Assembly (NCBI GenBank): GCA_003169975.1
Contig: PNAA01000009.1
Coordinates: 1-64,000 of the forward strand
Reading direction: 5' to 3'
From: Spartobacteria bacterium
GTDB taxonomy: Bacteria; Verrucomicrobiota; Verrucomicrobiia; Chthoniobacterales; UBA10450
Length of the DNA stretch: 64,000 nucleotides
The notes under the pieces: model-generated
The model's database searches: none
What the model saw: only the letters and a program-made list of their open reading frames with translations
What the model was told of the DNA's origin: nothing
Shown here: in pieces, positions 34,748-44,363 of the stretch
How positions within the stretch are numbered: position 1 is the stretch's first letter
Layout: each line of letters starts with the position of its first letter
Translations under genes and position numbers: made by a program

Positions 34748-35974
34748 ATGCTCCGTCACCCGTCGCCGCTCCAATGCCTCGCGCTCGGCCTCCTCGTGAC
34801 GATCGCGCAGATCGCGTTCGCGCTCGGGGTTGCCAACCCCGAGGGGACGCTCGCGGAGCGTTATCTCAGCTTCGTGCAGCACGACAGCTACTGGTTCGCC
34901 AATATCATCGACCGCGGCTACGGCACGACCGTGCCGCCGGCCGAACCCAAGGAGATGGAGGTGTCGAACGTCGCCTTCTTCCCCGCCTATCCGCTGCTCG
35001 CCGGCGCGCTCAAGCGCCTGACGCATCTCGAGACCTACCCCGCGCTGCTCGTGACGGCACAACTCGCGACCTGGGGATTTTGGACTTACTTTTTTCTCTT
35101 CTGCCAACGATGGGAACTTCCGAAATCGCTGCAGGCCTTCGGCGCGCTCGCGGTCGCGGCGCATCCGGCGGCCTTTTATCTCGTCGCCGGTTATTCGGAG
35201 TCGCTCTTTCTCATGACGCTCGTCGGGTTCATCTATTGGAGCACGAGCGAGCAGCGCGGCGCGAAGGTGTTCGCGGTCCTGCACGGTTTCGCGATGTCGG
35301 CCACGCGTATCGTCGGGCTGGTCTGCGCCACGTTTCCGGTGGTGCATGCCCTTTTCCGAAACGACACCCGGCCTAACGAAAAACTGCGCGACCGGATCAT
35401 GCGTTATCGCGTGCCGGTGCTCGTGACGGTGCTCTCGATGCTCGGCGGAATGGCGTTCTTCCTCTACTGCCAGGTCCGCTGGGGACGCTGGGATCTTTAT
35501 CTGCTGACCCAGGAATCCGGCTGGGCGATCGACGCCGATTATGGGGCGATCTTCAAGCCGGACAACTACCACTTCGCGCTCCCGCCCTTGGATGACACGA
35601 CGGCGGCCAGCCAGTTCACCAGCGCCGTGGCCGGCGTGCTTTTTGTCGTGATCGCGTTGATGGAAGTGATCGCCGCACTCCGCCGCCGGAGCGGCTGGCG
35701 GCAACGTGTGGGTCTCTATTTTTCCGCGGCGGTGATCTACTACATTTCGCTCGCCGGGGTGGCTTCGGTGCAGCTGGAAAGCATGCTGCGCTACGATCTT
35801 TGCGTGCACGCGCTTGTTATCCTAGGATTGCTCCACTTCCTGCGGGAATTCCGGATGCCGCCATGGTATGTGCGGGCGCTGGCCATGGGCGTGGCTGCAC
35901 TGGTCTGCGCCGCCGGACTCGGTTTGCAGGGATATTATGTCTGGAACTTCACGCAGGGAAACTGGGTCGCTTGA
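34748..35974 (+). CDS. PIG-V-like membrane mannosyltransferase
   Basis: 408-residue polytopic GT-C-type protein with about nine hydrophobic helices. FVQHDSYWFANIIDRGYG has the HDSxxF...GY pattern, with an acidic pair just after helix 1, and VAFFPAYPLLAGALKRL matches the FFPxYP segment of bacterial PIG-V/GPI mannosyltransferase II relatives. Donor sugar is probably carried by a polyprenyl phosphate. The gene ends 8 bp before the flavoprotein gene. The product may decorate surface polymers, but the acceptor is unknown. Confidence 0.72.
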   Translation: MLRHPSPLQCLALGLLVTIAQIAFALGVANPEGTLAERYLSFVQHDSYWFANIIDRGYGTTVPPAEPKEMEVSNVAFFPAYPLLAGALKRLTHLETYPALLVTAQLATWGFWTYFFLFCQRWELPKSLQAFGALAVAAHPAAFYLVAGYSESLFLMTLVGFIYWSTSEQRGAKVFAVLHGFAMSATRIVGLVCATFPVVHALFRNDTRPNEKLRDRIMRYRVPVLVTVLSMLGGMAFFLYCQVRWGRWDLYLLTQESGWAIDADYGAIFKPDNYHFALPPLDDTTAASQFTSAVAGVLFVVIALMEVIAALRRRSGWRQRVGLYFSAAVIYYISLAGVASVQLESMLRYDLCVHALVILGLLHFLREFRMPPWYVRALAMGVAALVCAAGLGLQGYYVWNFTQGNWVA

Positions 35975-35981
35975 AAGCGAA

Positions 35982-37499
35982 ATGAAAACCTCCGTCGCAG
36001 TGATCGGCGCGGGCCCGGCCGGACTGACCGCGGGTTATCTCCTCGCGAAAAACGAGGTCCGGGTCACTATCCTGGAGACTGACCCGGTTTACGTCGGCGG
36101 CATTTCGCGCACCACCCGCTACAAGGGTTTTCATTTCGACATCGGCGGTCATCGTTTCTTCTCGAAATCGAAGGCGGTCGACGATCTCTGGAACGAGATT
36201 TTGCCTGACGACATGCTGGAGCGGCCGCGCTCCTCGCGCATTTTCTACGACAAGAAATTCTTCGCTTATCCGCTGGAGCCGTTCGAGGCCCTGCGCAAGC
36301 TCGGCCTCTTCCGCTCCGCCGCCTGCGTCCTCTCGTGGCTCAAGGCGCGCCTCTTCCCGATTGCGAACCCGCGCAATTTCGAAGAATGGGTGAGCAACCA
36401 ATTCGGCCGCCGCCTCTTCAAGACCTTCTTCCGGAGCTACACCGAGAAAGTGTGGGGGATGGACTGCCGCGAAATCTCGGCCGACTGGGCGGCGCAACGG
36501 ATCAAGGGCTTGTCGTTAGGCAGCGCGATCCGCAACGCCCTCTTCCCGCCGCGCGACCAATCGAAGGTCATCAAGACGCTCCTCCATTCCTTTCGTTACC
36601 CGCGGAAAGGACCCGGCATGATGTGGGAAGCGGCCGCCCAGAAAATGCAGGCGATGGGCGGCGAACTCCTGCTGGGTTGCACGGTGACCGGCTGCGCATA
36701 CGACGAGCGGACCGAAAAATGGACGGTGCATTTCCGTGACCGCGACGGAGGCGGGCAGACGCTCGAAGCCGAGCACGTCATTTCCTCGGCGCCGATGCGG
36801 GAGTTGATTCGCGGGCTCGCGCCCGCCGTCCCGGAGCGGGTGCGGGAAGCGGCCGAGAGTTTGAAATATCGCGACTTCCTCACCGTGATGCTGGTCGTGC
36901 GCGCGGACGACGCCTTCGCCGACAACTGGATTTATATCCACGACCCAAGCGTGAAAGTCGGTCGCATCCAGAACTTCCGCTCGTGGTCGCCGGAGATGGT
37001 GCCGGAGCCAGATAAGGCCTGCTACGGGCTCGAGTATTTCTGCTTCGAGCACGACGGGCTGTGGGATTCGCGCGATGAAGAGTTGATCGAACTGGCGAAA
37101 CGCGAACTCGGGCAGATCGGGCTGGCGCGGGCGGGCGACGTGGTCGACGGCTGCGTCGTTAGGCAAAAAAAAGCCTATCCGGTCTACGATGACGATTATG
37201 CGCGGCACGTGGCCACGATCCGGACCGAACTCGACCAGCATTACCCGAACCTGCATCTCGTCGGACGCAACGGGATGCACAAATACAACAACCAGGATCA
37301 CGCGATGATGACCGCGATGCTCTGCGTCGAGAACATCCTGGCCGAGGAGAAACTCTACGATCTGTGGCAGGTGAACGGCGACGCCGAGTATCACGAAGCG
37401 GGCGCCGCGGAGGCCGAGCCCGAGCACGGGACCGCCATTCGGCTGGTCCCGATGCGCGCGGCCGCGACTCCCGAACTGGCTTCGGAACAGACGGGATGA
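35982..37499 (+). CDS. FAD-dependent amine-oxidase/UDP-galactopyranose mutase-like protein
   Basis: 505 residues. The Rossmann motif VAVIGAGPAGLTAGYLLAK at the N-terminus, then GGISRTTRYKGFHFDIGGHR FF, is typical of the NAD(P)-binding/protoporphyrinogen-oxidase-like group that also includes UDP-galactopyranose mutase. FFRSYTEKVWGMDCREISAD WAAQRIKGLSL and the C-terminal GRNGMHKYNNQDHAMMTAML are the strongly conserved blocks of a group seen in polysaccharide loci. Activity is unproven; a sugar-ring or lipid-linked sugar redox role is plausible given its coupling to the mannosyltransferase gene (8 bp gap). Confidence 0.78.
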   Translation: MKTSVAVIGAGPAGLTAGYLLAKNEVRVTILETDPVYVGGISRTTRYKGFHFDIGGHRFFSKSKAVDDLWNEILPDDMLERPRSSRIFYDKKFFAYPLEPFEALRKLGLFRSAACVLSWLKARLFPIANPRNFEEWVSNQFGRRLFKTFFRSYTEKVWGMDCREISADWAAQRIKGLSLGSAIRNALFPPRDQSKVIKTLLHSFRYPRKGPGMMWEAAAQKMQAMGGELLLGCTVTGCAYDERTEKWTVHFRDRDGGGQTLEAEHVISSAPMRELIRGLAPAVPERVREAAESLKYRDFLTVMLVVRADDAFADNWIYIHDPSVKVGRIQNFRSWSPEMVPEPDKACYGLEYFCFEHDGLWDSRDEELIELAKRELGQIGLARAGDVVDGCVVRQKKAYPVYDDDYARHVATIRTELDQHYPNLHLVGRNGMHKYNNQDHAMMTAMLCVENILAEEKLYDLWQVNGDAEYHEAGAAEAEPEHGTAIRLVPMRAAATPELASEQTG

Positions 37500-37557
37500 G
37501 GGGTTTGTTGCCTAACGAAACAGCGGTTGCCAGGCGCGTACTGCTGGTCGCAAACCG

Positions 37558-37589
37558 CGTCGCCTAACGAGCGATTAGGCGGTGCGACG
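37558..37589. terminator. Stem-loop built from the GCCTAA word between convergent genes
   Basis: GCCTAA (37562) and TTAGGC (37575) form a 6-bp stem with a 7-base loop, extended after a bulge by CGTCGC/GCGACG. It separates the plus-strand flavoprotein gene from the minus-strand hypothetical gene, whose TAA stop is inside it. There is no T-run, so bidirectional termination is only suggested. Another GCCTAACGA lies at 37511. Confidence 0.45.
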
Positions 37590-37928
37590 ACGCATGCCGG
37601 CGCGAGCGCGGAGTTCCGCGATCCGCAGCTTGACTGCCTTGCAGTGCTGGCGTTCGCGCGCGGCTTCGGCTTCGGGAAGCGACTGCGCCTGGTAGGGCGA
37701 GCGGACGGGCCGGAGGCAATTCTCAACGGTCTCGTTGGCGGCCAGGGCGCGGCGCAAATTGTCGTCGGTCGGGTTCTCTTCCGCTTCCCGAAAAAGCAGA
37801 TCACGCGCGGCCAGATAGGAGTGGATCTCAACGGCGGCGTAATTGCTGGCGGCGGCCGGAGTAGGCGGTTGGCGCGTGGCTTTCGGAGAAATCGTGGTGG
37901 CTTGATCGAGCGGGAGAGTGGCTTGCAT
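37575..37928 (-). CDS. Hypothetical protein, Ala/Arg-rich
   Basis: I do not recognise it. 117 residues from ATG 37928 (MQATLPLDQATTISPKATRQ), or 135 from a TTG at 37982 preceded by GAAAGAAAG. A Pro/Ala-rich N-terminal third is followed by helical sequence (SYLAARDLLFREAEENPTDD, LRRALAANETVENCL, AARERQHCKAVKLRIAELRA). No signal peptide or membrane span. It stands alone between two plus-strand genes. Codon use looks like the neighbours, which supports a real gene. Confidence 0.55.
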   Translation of the reverse strand: MQATLPLDQATTISPKATRQPPTPAAASNYAAVEIHSYLAARDLLFREAEENPTDDNLRRALAANETVENCLRPVRSPYQAQSLPEAEAARERQHCKAVKLRIAELRARAGMRRRTA

Positions 37929-38187
37929 GCCTGCTTTCAAAGCAGTTTTCGTGCTCGGACCAGAGGGAATTCCGGCTGACAAATTCTTTCTTTCTAAAAA
38001 CGATCAACCCGATCTCGAAACCGACACGGAAAAATCCCGAAGGCGGAACGCCAGCCATTGAGATGGATCCGTCGTGTGATTCTGAAAACGTTGCAAACAA
38101 ATGGGTTACGATATTCGTCCCCGGATGGTACGCGCTCTGCATATGTGTTCCGGCGTTTAACCCACCGACCGCGCCTAACCACGACCG

Positions 38188-38910
38188 ATGAGCATGTTGC
38201 TGCGACTGACCGCCACTCTCCTCTTCAGCTCGACGCTGCTTTGCCACGCGGCGGAAAAAGTCGCCGGCCGATGGGAAGGCTCGGTCCAGATTCCGAACGG
38301 AGGATTCAATCTGATCGTCGATCTCGACCAGGGTGGCGGGAAGGATTGGACCGGATCCATCATTATCCCGGGCCTTGGAGTGAAAGGCGCTCCGCTCACT
38401 GAAATCTCGGTGAATGATGCTGGGATCTCGTTCGCCATCAAAGGCGCGCTGGCCAGCGAGCGAGTCGGCCAGGCGAGTTGCAAGGCGCACCTGAACGAGA
38501 GAGGCCAACTGACCGGCGACTTCCTGCAAGCTGGCAACACGGCGCCTTTCGTGTTGCAGAAAACCGGCCCGCCACAAGTGGAACTGCCGCGCAAAAGCAC
38601 CGCGATCAGCAAAGACCTCGCGGGCGTCTGGAAAGGCGACTTCGAGATGACTGGCTACCCGCGCCACGTCACACTGACAATGACTAATCACGATTCCGGC
38701 GCGGCTTCCGCGGAGCTCGTCGTCGTGGGCAAACGCACAACCAACGCGCCGATCGATCTCGTGGTGGAACAGGATGGTTTCCTGACCATCGAATCACACG
38801 AAATCGGGATCACGTACGAAGGCCGGCTTCGGAAAGAGGCCGGCCAGATCAAGGGAACTTTTGCGCTCGGTCCCTTCGAGCTACCGCTCGTCTTGCAGCG
38901 CGCGCCATGA
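38188..38910 (+). CDS. Secreted protein with two related beta-rich domains
   Basis: 240 residues with a signal peptide (RLTATLLFSSTLLCHA). Two similar segments follow: AGRWEGSVQIPNGGFNLIVD with LTGDFLQAGNTAPFVLQK, and AGVWKGDFEMTGYPRHVTLT with IKGTFALGPFELPLVLQR. This WEG-to-FVLQ/LVLQ module often precedes alpha/beta hydrolase domains in bacterial proteins; here there is no hydrolase, only the tandem module. ATGA overlap with the PQQ-propeller gene shows they are co-translated. Function unknown. Confidence 0.75.
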   Translation: MSMLLRLTATLLFSSTLLCHAAEKVAGRWEGSVQIPNGGFNLIVDLDQGGGKDWTGSIIIPGLGVKGAPLTEISVNDAGISFAIKGALASERVGQASCKAHLNERGQLTGDFLQAGNTAPFVLQKTGPPQVELPRKSTAISKDLAGVWKGDFEMTGYPRHVTLTMTNHDSGAASAELVVVGKRTTNAPIDLVVEQDGFLTIESHEIGITYEGRLRKEAGQIKGTFALGPFELPLVLQRAP

Positions 38911-40223
38911 AAAACTCGACAAAGACGTCGCGCATCGCCGTCACGCTGATCGCTTGCCTAACGAGCGGACTTTGCCAGGCGCAGTCGATGTTCCGCGGCG
39001 ATCCCGCGCATTCCGGCGTCTATCCCGGCCCGGGGCCGCGGGCGTTTCATCGGATCAAATGGAAGTTCCCGACGGGCGATCGCGTCGTGGGTTCGCCGGT
39101 CTCGAGTGGCGGCGTGATCTATTTCGGCGGCGACGACGGCAATATCTACGCCGTTGATGCGGAGACGGGGCACCAGCTTTGGAAACACGCGGCCGGCGGT
39201 CCGGCACCATCCACTCCGGCGGTGATCGATGGAACATTGTACGCCGTCAGCTACGACGGAAAACTGCACGCGCTCGACGCGCGCACGGGAGACGTGCGAT
39301 GGAAGTTCTCCACTGGCGGCGAGCGACGTTTTGAAGCCAAAGGCATTCACGGCATGCAGCCGAAAAACCAGACGATCGCCGATCCGTTCGACGTCTTCCT
39401 CTCGAGTCCGGTGGTGGCGCAGGGCGCGGTCTACTTTGGGAGCGGCGACGGGAACCTCTACGCGGTCGATGTTGCTTCCGGCGAGCTGCGCTGGAAATTT
39501 CAAACCGGTGATGTGGTGCACGCGTCACCGGCTTATGCCGATGGCGTTCTCTTCTTTGGAAGCTGGGACAGTTATTTCTACGCGGTCGATGCCGCGACCG
39601 GGAAAGAGAAGTGGCGCTTTCACGGCGGCGAAGACCCGGTGATTCATAACCAGGTTGGATTCCAATCGTCGCCCGCCGTGGTGGACGACGTCGTCTACAC
39701 CGGTTGCCGCGATGCGCAGCTCTACGCGCTGGACGCCGCCACCGGGAAGGAGAAATGGCATTTCGACAATGCGCTGAGTTGGGTGATCAGCTCACCCGCA
39801 GTAACGCAGGGCAAAGTTTACTTTGCGACCTCGGACTCGAGTCTTTACCACGTCGTCGACGCCGCCACCGGCCAGCCGGTTCTGAAAGAGCAGGACAAGG
39901 CCTTCATGTTTTCGTCTCCGGCGATCGCGGGGGACGTGGTCTTCATCGGCGTCATGAACGGCACCCTCCAGGCCCGCGATCTAAAAAGCGGCGAAGTGCT
40001 CTGGAATTTCGAGACCGAGACTTCCAGGCAGAACAAGGGCTGGGTGCTCGCGAAGGACCGGGGTTTTAACGAACCGCTGCTTTACCACTCGAACTGGCGG
40101 GAAGATCCCATCGTCGCGGCCGATCGACAGTTCCGCATCGGCGCCATCTTCTCCTCGCCGCTCATCGTGAACGGCGTGGTCTACTTCGGAAGCACGGATG
40201 GCTACCTCTATGCGCTCGAATAG
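38907..40223 (+). CDS. PQQ-type beta-propeller repeat protein (BamB-like), secreted
   Basis: 438 residues. A signal peptide (IAVTLIACLTSGLCQAQ) and FRGDPAHSGVYPGPGP precede about seven propeller blades with the motif VYFGSxDGxLYAVDAxTGxxxWxF, for example VIYFGGDDGNIYAVDAETG and VYFGSGDGNLYAVDVASG. There is no obvious dehydrogenase active site, so it is more likely a binding or scaffold propeller than a quinoprotein enzyme. It overlaps the upstream secreted protein gene by 4 bp, so the two may act together in the periplasm or outside the cell. Confidence 0.88.
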   Translation: MKNSTKTSRIAVTLIACLTSGLCQAQSMFRGDPAHSGVYPGPGPRAFHRIKWKFPTGDRVVGSPVSSGGVIYFGGDDGNIYAVDAETGHQLWKHAAGGPAPSTPAVIDGTLYAVSYDGKLHALDARTGDVRWKFSTGGERRFEAKGIHGMQPKNQTIADPFDVFLSSPVVAQGAVYFGSGDGNLYAVDVASGELRWKFQTGDVVHASPAYADGVLFFGSWDSYFYAVDAATGKEKWRFHGGEDPVIHNQVGFQSSPAVVDDVVYTGCRDAQLYALDAATGKEKWHFDNALSWVISSPAVTQGKVYFATSDSSLYHVVDAATGQPVLKEQDKAFMFSSPAIAGDVVFIGVMNGTLQARDLKSGEVLWNFETETSRQNKGWVLAKDRGFNEPLLYHSNWREDPIVAADRQFRIGAIFSSPLIVNGVVYFGSTDGYLYALE

Positions 40224-40378
40224 TACCGCCCGCCCGGGAACAGACCGGAACGCCACTCGGCGGCGTCCGATTTTTTTGAATCCAAACGACGCCGTCGCAG
40301 CATCTCAACAGGACGTCGCGGCGGGGCGCGGCGCCCTGACTTCATTTTTTTCCGGAAACCATCAACCGAATAACCGCC

Positions 40379-42871
40379 ATGTTTTTTGAATCATTCTTTC
40401 AGGATCTCCGCATCGGTCTGCGCATGCTGATCAAGGACAAGACGTTCTTCCTCCTCGCCATCACCGTGCTCGCGCTCGGCATCTGCGGCGTGACGACGCA
40501 ATTCACGATGGTCAACGCGGTCGTGCTGCGCGGCTTTTCCTTTCCCCATCCGGAACAATTGATGAGCGTCGGCCTGATCGACCCGCAGGCCACGCCGCAG
40601 AATAACAATTTCGGCAACGGCAACATTCCCTCTGGGCAGGACTACGAGGACCTGCGCGCGGGCCAGCAATCGTTTGCGCTCATGAGCGCCTACCTCAACG
40701 GCTCGACGATCAACGTCACCTATAAGAAGAACCCGCAGCGTTACACCGGCGCTTATGTAACGGAGGATTTTTTCAAAATCATCGGGGTGAAACCGATCCT
40801 CGGGCGCGACTTCACCGCGGCGGATAACAAACCGGGCGCGGAGAAGGTCACGATTCTCGGCGACGAAATCTGGAAACGCGATTTCAATGGCGACCCGCAG
40901 ATCGTCGGCCAGGCGATCCGGATCAATGGCAAAGCCGCCACCGTCATCGGGGTGATGCCGCCGAACTTTAAATTCCCGATTAACGAGGAACTGTGGGTGC
41001 CGCTCTACAACGAATTCCCGCTCAAACCGCGCGGCGATCCCTCGGGCAGCGGGCCCGCCATCATGGGTCGGCTGAAACCGGGCGTCACCCCCGACCAGGT
41101 CAATGCGGAGTTCGTCGGTCTCGCGAAACGCATCGCGAAGGACAATCCGAAGACCAACGGCCAGCTCGTTTCCGCCGCCGTCCTTCCGCTCTTGAACGCG
41201 TTCACCGGTCCGCAACTGCGCCAGATCATTTACGCGATGCTCGGCGCGGTCCTCGTCGTCCTGCTCATCGCCTGCGTCAACGTGATGAACATGCAATTCG
41301 GCCGCTCAGCCTTGCGGGCGCGGGAATTGGCGATTCGCGGCGCGCTCGGCGCGACCCGCTGGCGCATCGTTAGGCAAATGTTGACCGAAAGTTTCCTTAT
41401 CGCATTCCTCGGCGCGGCGGTCGGCGTCGCGATGGCCTACTGGGCGGTGGACCTTCTCATCCGCACGACGAGCACCCCTCAATTCCAGCTCCCTTATTGG
41501 ATCGTCTTTACGATCGACGCCAAGGTGCTCGGATTCACCCTCGGCGCGGTCTTGCTTGCGACGCTCGTTTCGGGTCTGGTGCCGGCTCTGCTCGCCGCCC
41601 GCGGCAACGCCTCCGAGATGATGAAGGAAGGCGGACGTGGCAATAGTAGTCGCCTCGTCAACGTCATCACCCGCGTCCTCGTCGTCGGCCAGATCGCGAT
41701 GACCGCTGCGCTCCTGATCGCTTCCGCGTTGCAAATCCGATCGATCCGCAATCAGGTGAAACTCGACTACGGCTACGACGAAAACGGCGTTTACTCCGCG
41801 CGCATGGCGTTGTTTGAAGGCGATTATCCGACGGAGGATGCGCGGCGGCAGTTCTTCGTCCGGGCCGTCCGCGCGCTGCGCGCCAACCCCGCCTTCGATG
41901 GCGCGGCGATGAGCGATCGTTTCCGGATGACCTTCGCTAATTTCGGCCAATATGAAGTCGACGGGAAGGCTTACACGACCGATCGCGACCGGCCACAAGG
42001 CAACTCCGAAGCGGTCTCGGACGGCTACTTCAACACCATGGGATTGAAGATTCTCGAGGGCCGTGATTTCACCCTCGAAGACAGCGACGCGAAACAGCCG
42101 GTCGCGATTGTGAACGCCAGCTTTGCGCGCAAATACTGGGCCAACCAAAGCCCGCTCGGGCGGCGAATTCGCCGATTCAATCCCGCACAACCGCAACCGT
42201 GGCGCACCATCGTCGGCGTCGTTCCCGATACGCTGATGCAGGGGCCGTTCAATACCCAGACGGACAGCGCCGGCTTTTACGTTCCGCTCCTCGGCGGGAG
42301 CCCGGCGCCACAATTCTGCACCCTCATCGTGCGCCCGCACGCTGGACAGGTGGCGGACACGCTGGGGCCCGCGCTGAGCAAAGCCGTCGCCCAACTCGAC
42401 TCCAATCTGCCGGTCTACTTCCCCGGCACTCCGGCGACTTCGCATGCCGAATTCCTGAGCGGCAATCGACTGGTCGCCTCGCTCTTCAGCATCTTCGGCG
42501 TGGTCGCCTTTCTTCTCTCCGCCGTCGGTCTTTACGGCGTGATGAGTCTCTCGGTGAATCAGCGCACGCAGGAATTCGGGATTCGTATGGCGCTCGGGGC
42601 GGATGCTGCACGGATCTTCCGCATGGTGATGACGCAAGGCGCGTGGCAGTTGCTCATCGGGCTCTTCCTCGGCATCGGGTCGGCGGCGCTTCTCCTCGGG
42701 GTCGTCGCCGCCGGCGCGCTGCAAAACATTCTCTTCAAAGTGAACGCGCTCGATCCGTTCATCTACACCACGGTCGCCGCGCTTCTCACCGCGGTCGCGG
42801 CGGCGTCGTGTTTCGTTCCGGCGCGGCGGGCGACGCGGGTGAACCCGATGGTCGCTTTGCGCGCGGAATAG
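40379..42871 (+). CDS. ADOP-type (duplicated orphan) ABC permease, MacB/FtsX-like
   Basis: 830 residues with two MacB_PCD-FtsX units. Each has one N-terminal span, a periplasmic domain (YVTEDFFKIIGVKPILGRDF, VSDGYFNTMGLKILEGRDF) and a three-span FtsX block (VVLLIACVNVMNMQFGRSAL RARELAIRGALGATR and FGVVAFLLSAVGLYGVMSLS VNQRTQEFGIRMALGA). This duplicated single-chain layout without an adjacent ATPase gene is the acidobacterial duplicated orphan permease type. The substrate is unknown; MacB relatives act mechanically on periplasmic substrates or lipoproteins. No ATPase gene is seen nearby. Confidence 0.9.
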   Translation: MFFESFFQDLRIGLRMLIKDKTFFLLAITVLALGICGVTTQFTMVNAVVLRGFSFPHPEQLMSVGLIDPQATPQNNNFGNGNIPSGQDYEDLRAGQQSFALMSAYLNGSTINVTYKKNPQRYTGAYVTEDFFKIIGVKPILGRDFTAADNKPGAEKVTILGDEIWKRDFNGDPQIVGQAIRINGKAATVIGVMPPNFKFPINEELWVPLYNEFPLKPRGDPSGSGPAIMGRLKPGVTPDQVNAEFVGLAKRIAKDNPKTNGQLVSAAVLPLLNAFTGPQLRQIIYAMLGAVLVVLLIACVNVMNMQFGRSALRARELAIRGALGATRWRIVRQMLTESFLIAFLGAAVGVAMAYWAVDLLIRTTSTPQFQLPYWIVFTIDAKVLGFTLGAVLLATLVSGLVPALLAARGNASEMMKEGGRGNSSRLVNVITRVLVVGQIAMTAALLIASALQIRSIRNQVKLDYGYDENGVYSARMALFEGDYPTEDARRQFFVRAVRALRANPAFDGAAMSDRFRMTFANFGQYEVDGKAYTTDRDRPQGNSEAVSDGYFNTMGLKILEGRDFTLEDSDAKQPVAIVNASFARKYWANQSPLGRRIRRFNPAQPQPWRTIVGVVPDTLMQGPFNTQTDSAGFYVPLLGGSPAPQFCTLIVRPHAGQVADTLGPALSKAVAQLDSNLPVYFPGTPATSHAEFLSGNRLVASLFSIFGVVAFLLSAVGLYGVMSLSVNQRTQEFGIRMALGADAARIFRMVMTQGAWQLLIGLFLGIGSAALLLGVVAAGALQNILFKVNALDPFIYTTVAALLTAVAAASCFVPARRATRVNPMVALRAE

Positions 42872-42880
42872 GCTGGCTTC

Positions 42881-42920
42881 GGACGCGCAAAAGCGCGTTC
42901 CTCCGGGAGGGGCACCGCGC
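42881..42920. repeat. GC-rich palindromes after the permease gene
   Basis: GGACGCGCAAAAGCGCGTTC C forms a hairpin (ACGCGC/GCGCGT) and is followed by CCTCCGGGAGG, a second palindrome. There is no T-run. It could be a terminator or an intergenic repeat; no second copy was seen in the window. Confidence 0.4.
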
Positions 42921-42986
42921 CGCCGGGTCTCATGAGAATCCTCTTTTCATTTGAACCTGGGCCCAGGTTAACGAAAGAAGGTGATC

Positions 42987-43787
42987 GTGAAAATCGCCGC
43001 TGCCCAAATCGCCTGCACCCTGGGCGATCTCGCCGCCAACCTCGCGAAGATCCGCGACTTTGCCGAGCGCGCGAAGACCGCCGGCGCGGAACTCGTTGTC
43101 TTTCCGGAAATGGTGGATACCGGCTACGCCATGCAGGTCATCCGCGAACGGGCGACGCGTTGGAGCGAAGGAGCGGTTCCCGAATTGCAACACATCGCGC
43201 GGACTCTCTCGATCGCGATCATCAGCGGGGTGTCGGAACGAGCTGACGATGGCATTTACAACTCGCAAGTCGTGCTCGATGCGAGCGGGGCGATCGTGGC
43301 AAAATATCGCAAGACGCATCTTTTCGCGCCGATCGAAGAAGACAAGTTTTGCGCGGCGGGCGATGCCCTGGCCAGCGTCAGCTTCGGACCGCTGCGCCTT
43401 GGCCTAACGATCTGCTACGACCTGCGTTTCCCGGAACTCTATCGGGCGCTGGCCATCGACCAGGGGGTGAATGTCTTTATTATTTCCTCGGCCTGGCCCT
43501 TTCCCCGGGCCGAACATCTCCGCGTCCTGGCCACGGCCCGTGCCGTCGAGAACCAAAGCTATGTCATCCTCGCCAATCGCGTCGGCCGAGATGATGGCGG
43601 GCGGTTTTGCGGCACCTCCGCGGTCATTGATCCTGCTGGTGTGGTGGTGGCGGCGGCTTCGTCCGAGCGGGAAGAGGTGGTTCTCGCCGAGGTCTCGGCG
43701 GAGACGATTCAAAGCGTGCGAGACGCGATGCCGGTCTTCGCACACCGGCGGGACGATCTTTACGAGAGGATCCGCGCCGCAAAATGA
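42987..43787 (+). CDS. Carbon-nitrogen hydrolase (nitrilase superfamily)
   Basis: 266 residues with the Glu-Lys-Cys triad: Glu in VFPEMVDTGYAM (about residue 40), Lys in AKYRKTHLFAP (about 108) and Cys in TICYDLRFPELYRAL (about 143). The second Glu-containing block is VENQSYVILANRVG. It resembles NIT2/omega-amidase or deaminated-glutathione amidase and hydrolyses an amide, but the substrate cannot be fixed. GTG at 42987 has GAAGG 6 bases upstream, better than GTG at 42981. The stop overlaps the next gene as ATGA. Confidence 0.88.
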   Translation: MKIAAAQIACTLGDLAANLAKIRDFAERAKTAGAELVVFPEMVDTGYAMQVIRERATRWSEGAVPELQHIARTLSIAIISGVSERADDGIYNSQVVLDASGAIVAKYRKTHLFAPIEEDKFCAAGDALASVSFGPLRLGLTICYDLRFPELYRALAIDQGVNVFIISSAWPFPRAEHLRVLATARAVENQSYVILANRVGRDDGGRFCGTSAVIDPAGVVVAAASSEREEVVLAEVSAETIQSVRDAMPVFAHRRDDLYERIRAAK

Positions 43788-44344
43788 GCAAGAGGCTGGC
43801 CGGGCGCGCCCTTCCACCACCTCCCATCCCCATGAAATCGAAACCCAGGCGCATCACGGTCAACGACCGGATGCAACAGGGCTACGAATATCTGCTGACC
43901 AAACCCGCCGGGAAGGATTTCGCGGCTGGTTTCAAACCCGAACTGACTCCGAAGCAGATGCTCCGGCTCGGCGTCTTCGGCGGGAAATACATGACCGATT
44001 GCCAGGCGGAGTTCCCTAACGAATGGTTCGAAAAGGCCAGACTTTGCCCCGGGCGCCACGATCCGAAGCTCAATTTCTTTGGCGTCAATGCTTCGCAGCC
44101 ACTCTCCGTCTGGCGCGAGAAAGGATGGGTCTATCACGAAGATCCGCGGGGCTGGTTCCAATGGTATTGCCGTTACTATCTCGGCCGGCGGTGTCCAGAC
44201 GACCAGCGTCAAATCAAACGCTGGCGCGCGGTACGGCGTCATATTGCGCAGCTGCGCAAGAACTGCCGGCGCGGCGACCTCACCTGTCGCCCCAAGCAAA
44301 GGCAGGCCTTGCTGCAGTGGGCCTACGACTCAAGAATTATCTAG
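43784..44344 (+). CDS. Conserved protein of unknown function (GWFQWYCRYY type)
   Basis: 186 residues (170 if ATG at 43832 is used). The block GWVYHEDPRGWFQWYCRYYL GRR, with FGGKYMTDCQAEFPNEWF and RWRAVRRHIAQLRKNC, belongs to a widely distributed uncharacterised family of bacteria and plants that I know by its Trp/Tyr-rich motif but not by function. Basic, no signal peptide. It overlaps the nitrilase gene by ATGA and so is probably co-translated with it. Confidence 0.75.
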   Translation: MSKRLAGRALPPPPIPMKSKPRRITVNDRMQQGYEYLLTKPAGKDFAAGFKPELTPKQMLRLGVFGGKYMTDCQAEFPNEWFEKARLCPGRHDPKLNFFGVNASQPLSVWREKGWVYHEDPRGWFQWYCRYYLGRRCPDDQRQIKRWRAVRRHIAQLRKNCRRGDLTCRPKQRQALLQWAYDSRII

Positions 44345-44363
44345 GCTTTCCGCCCGCTAGCTC

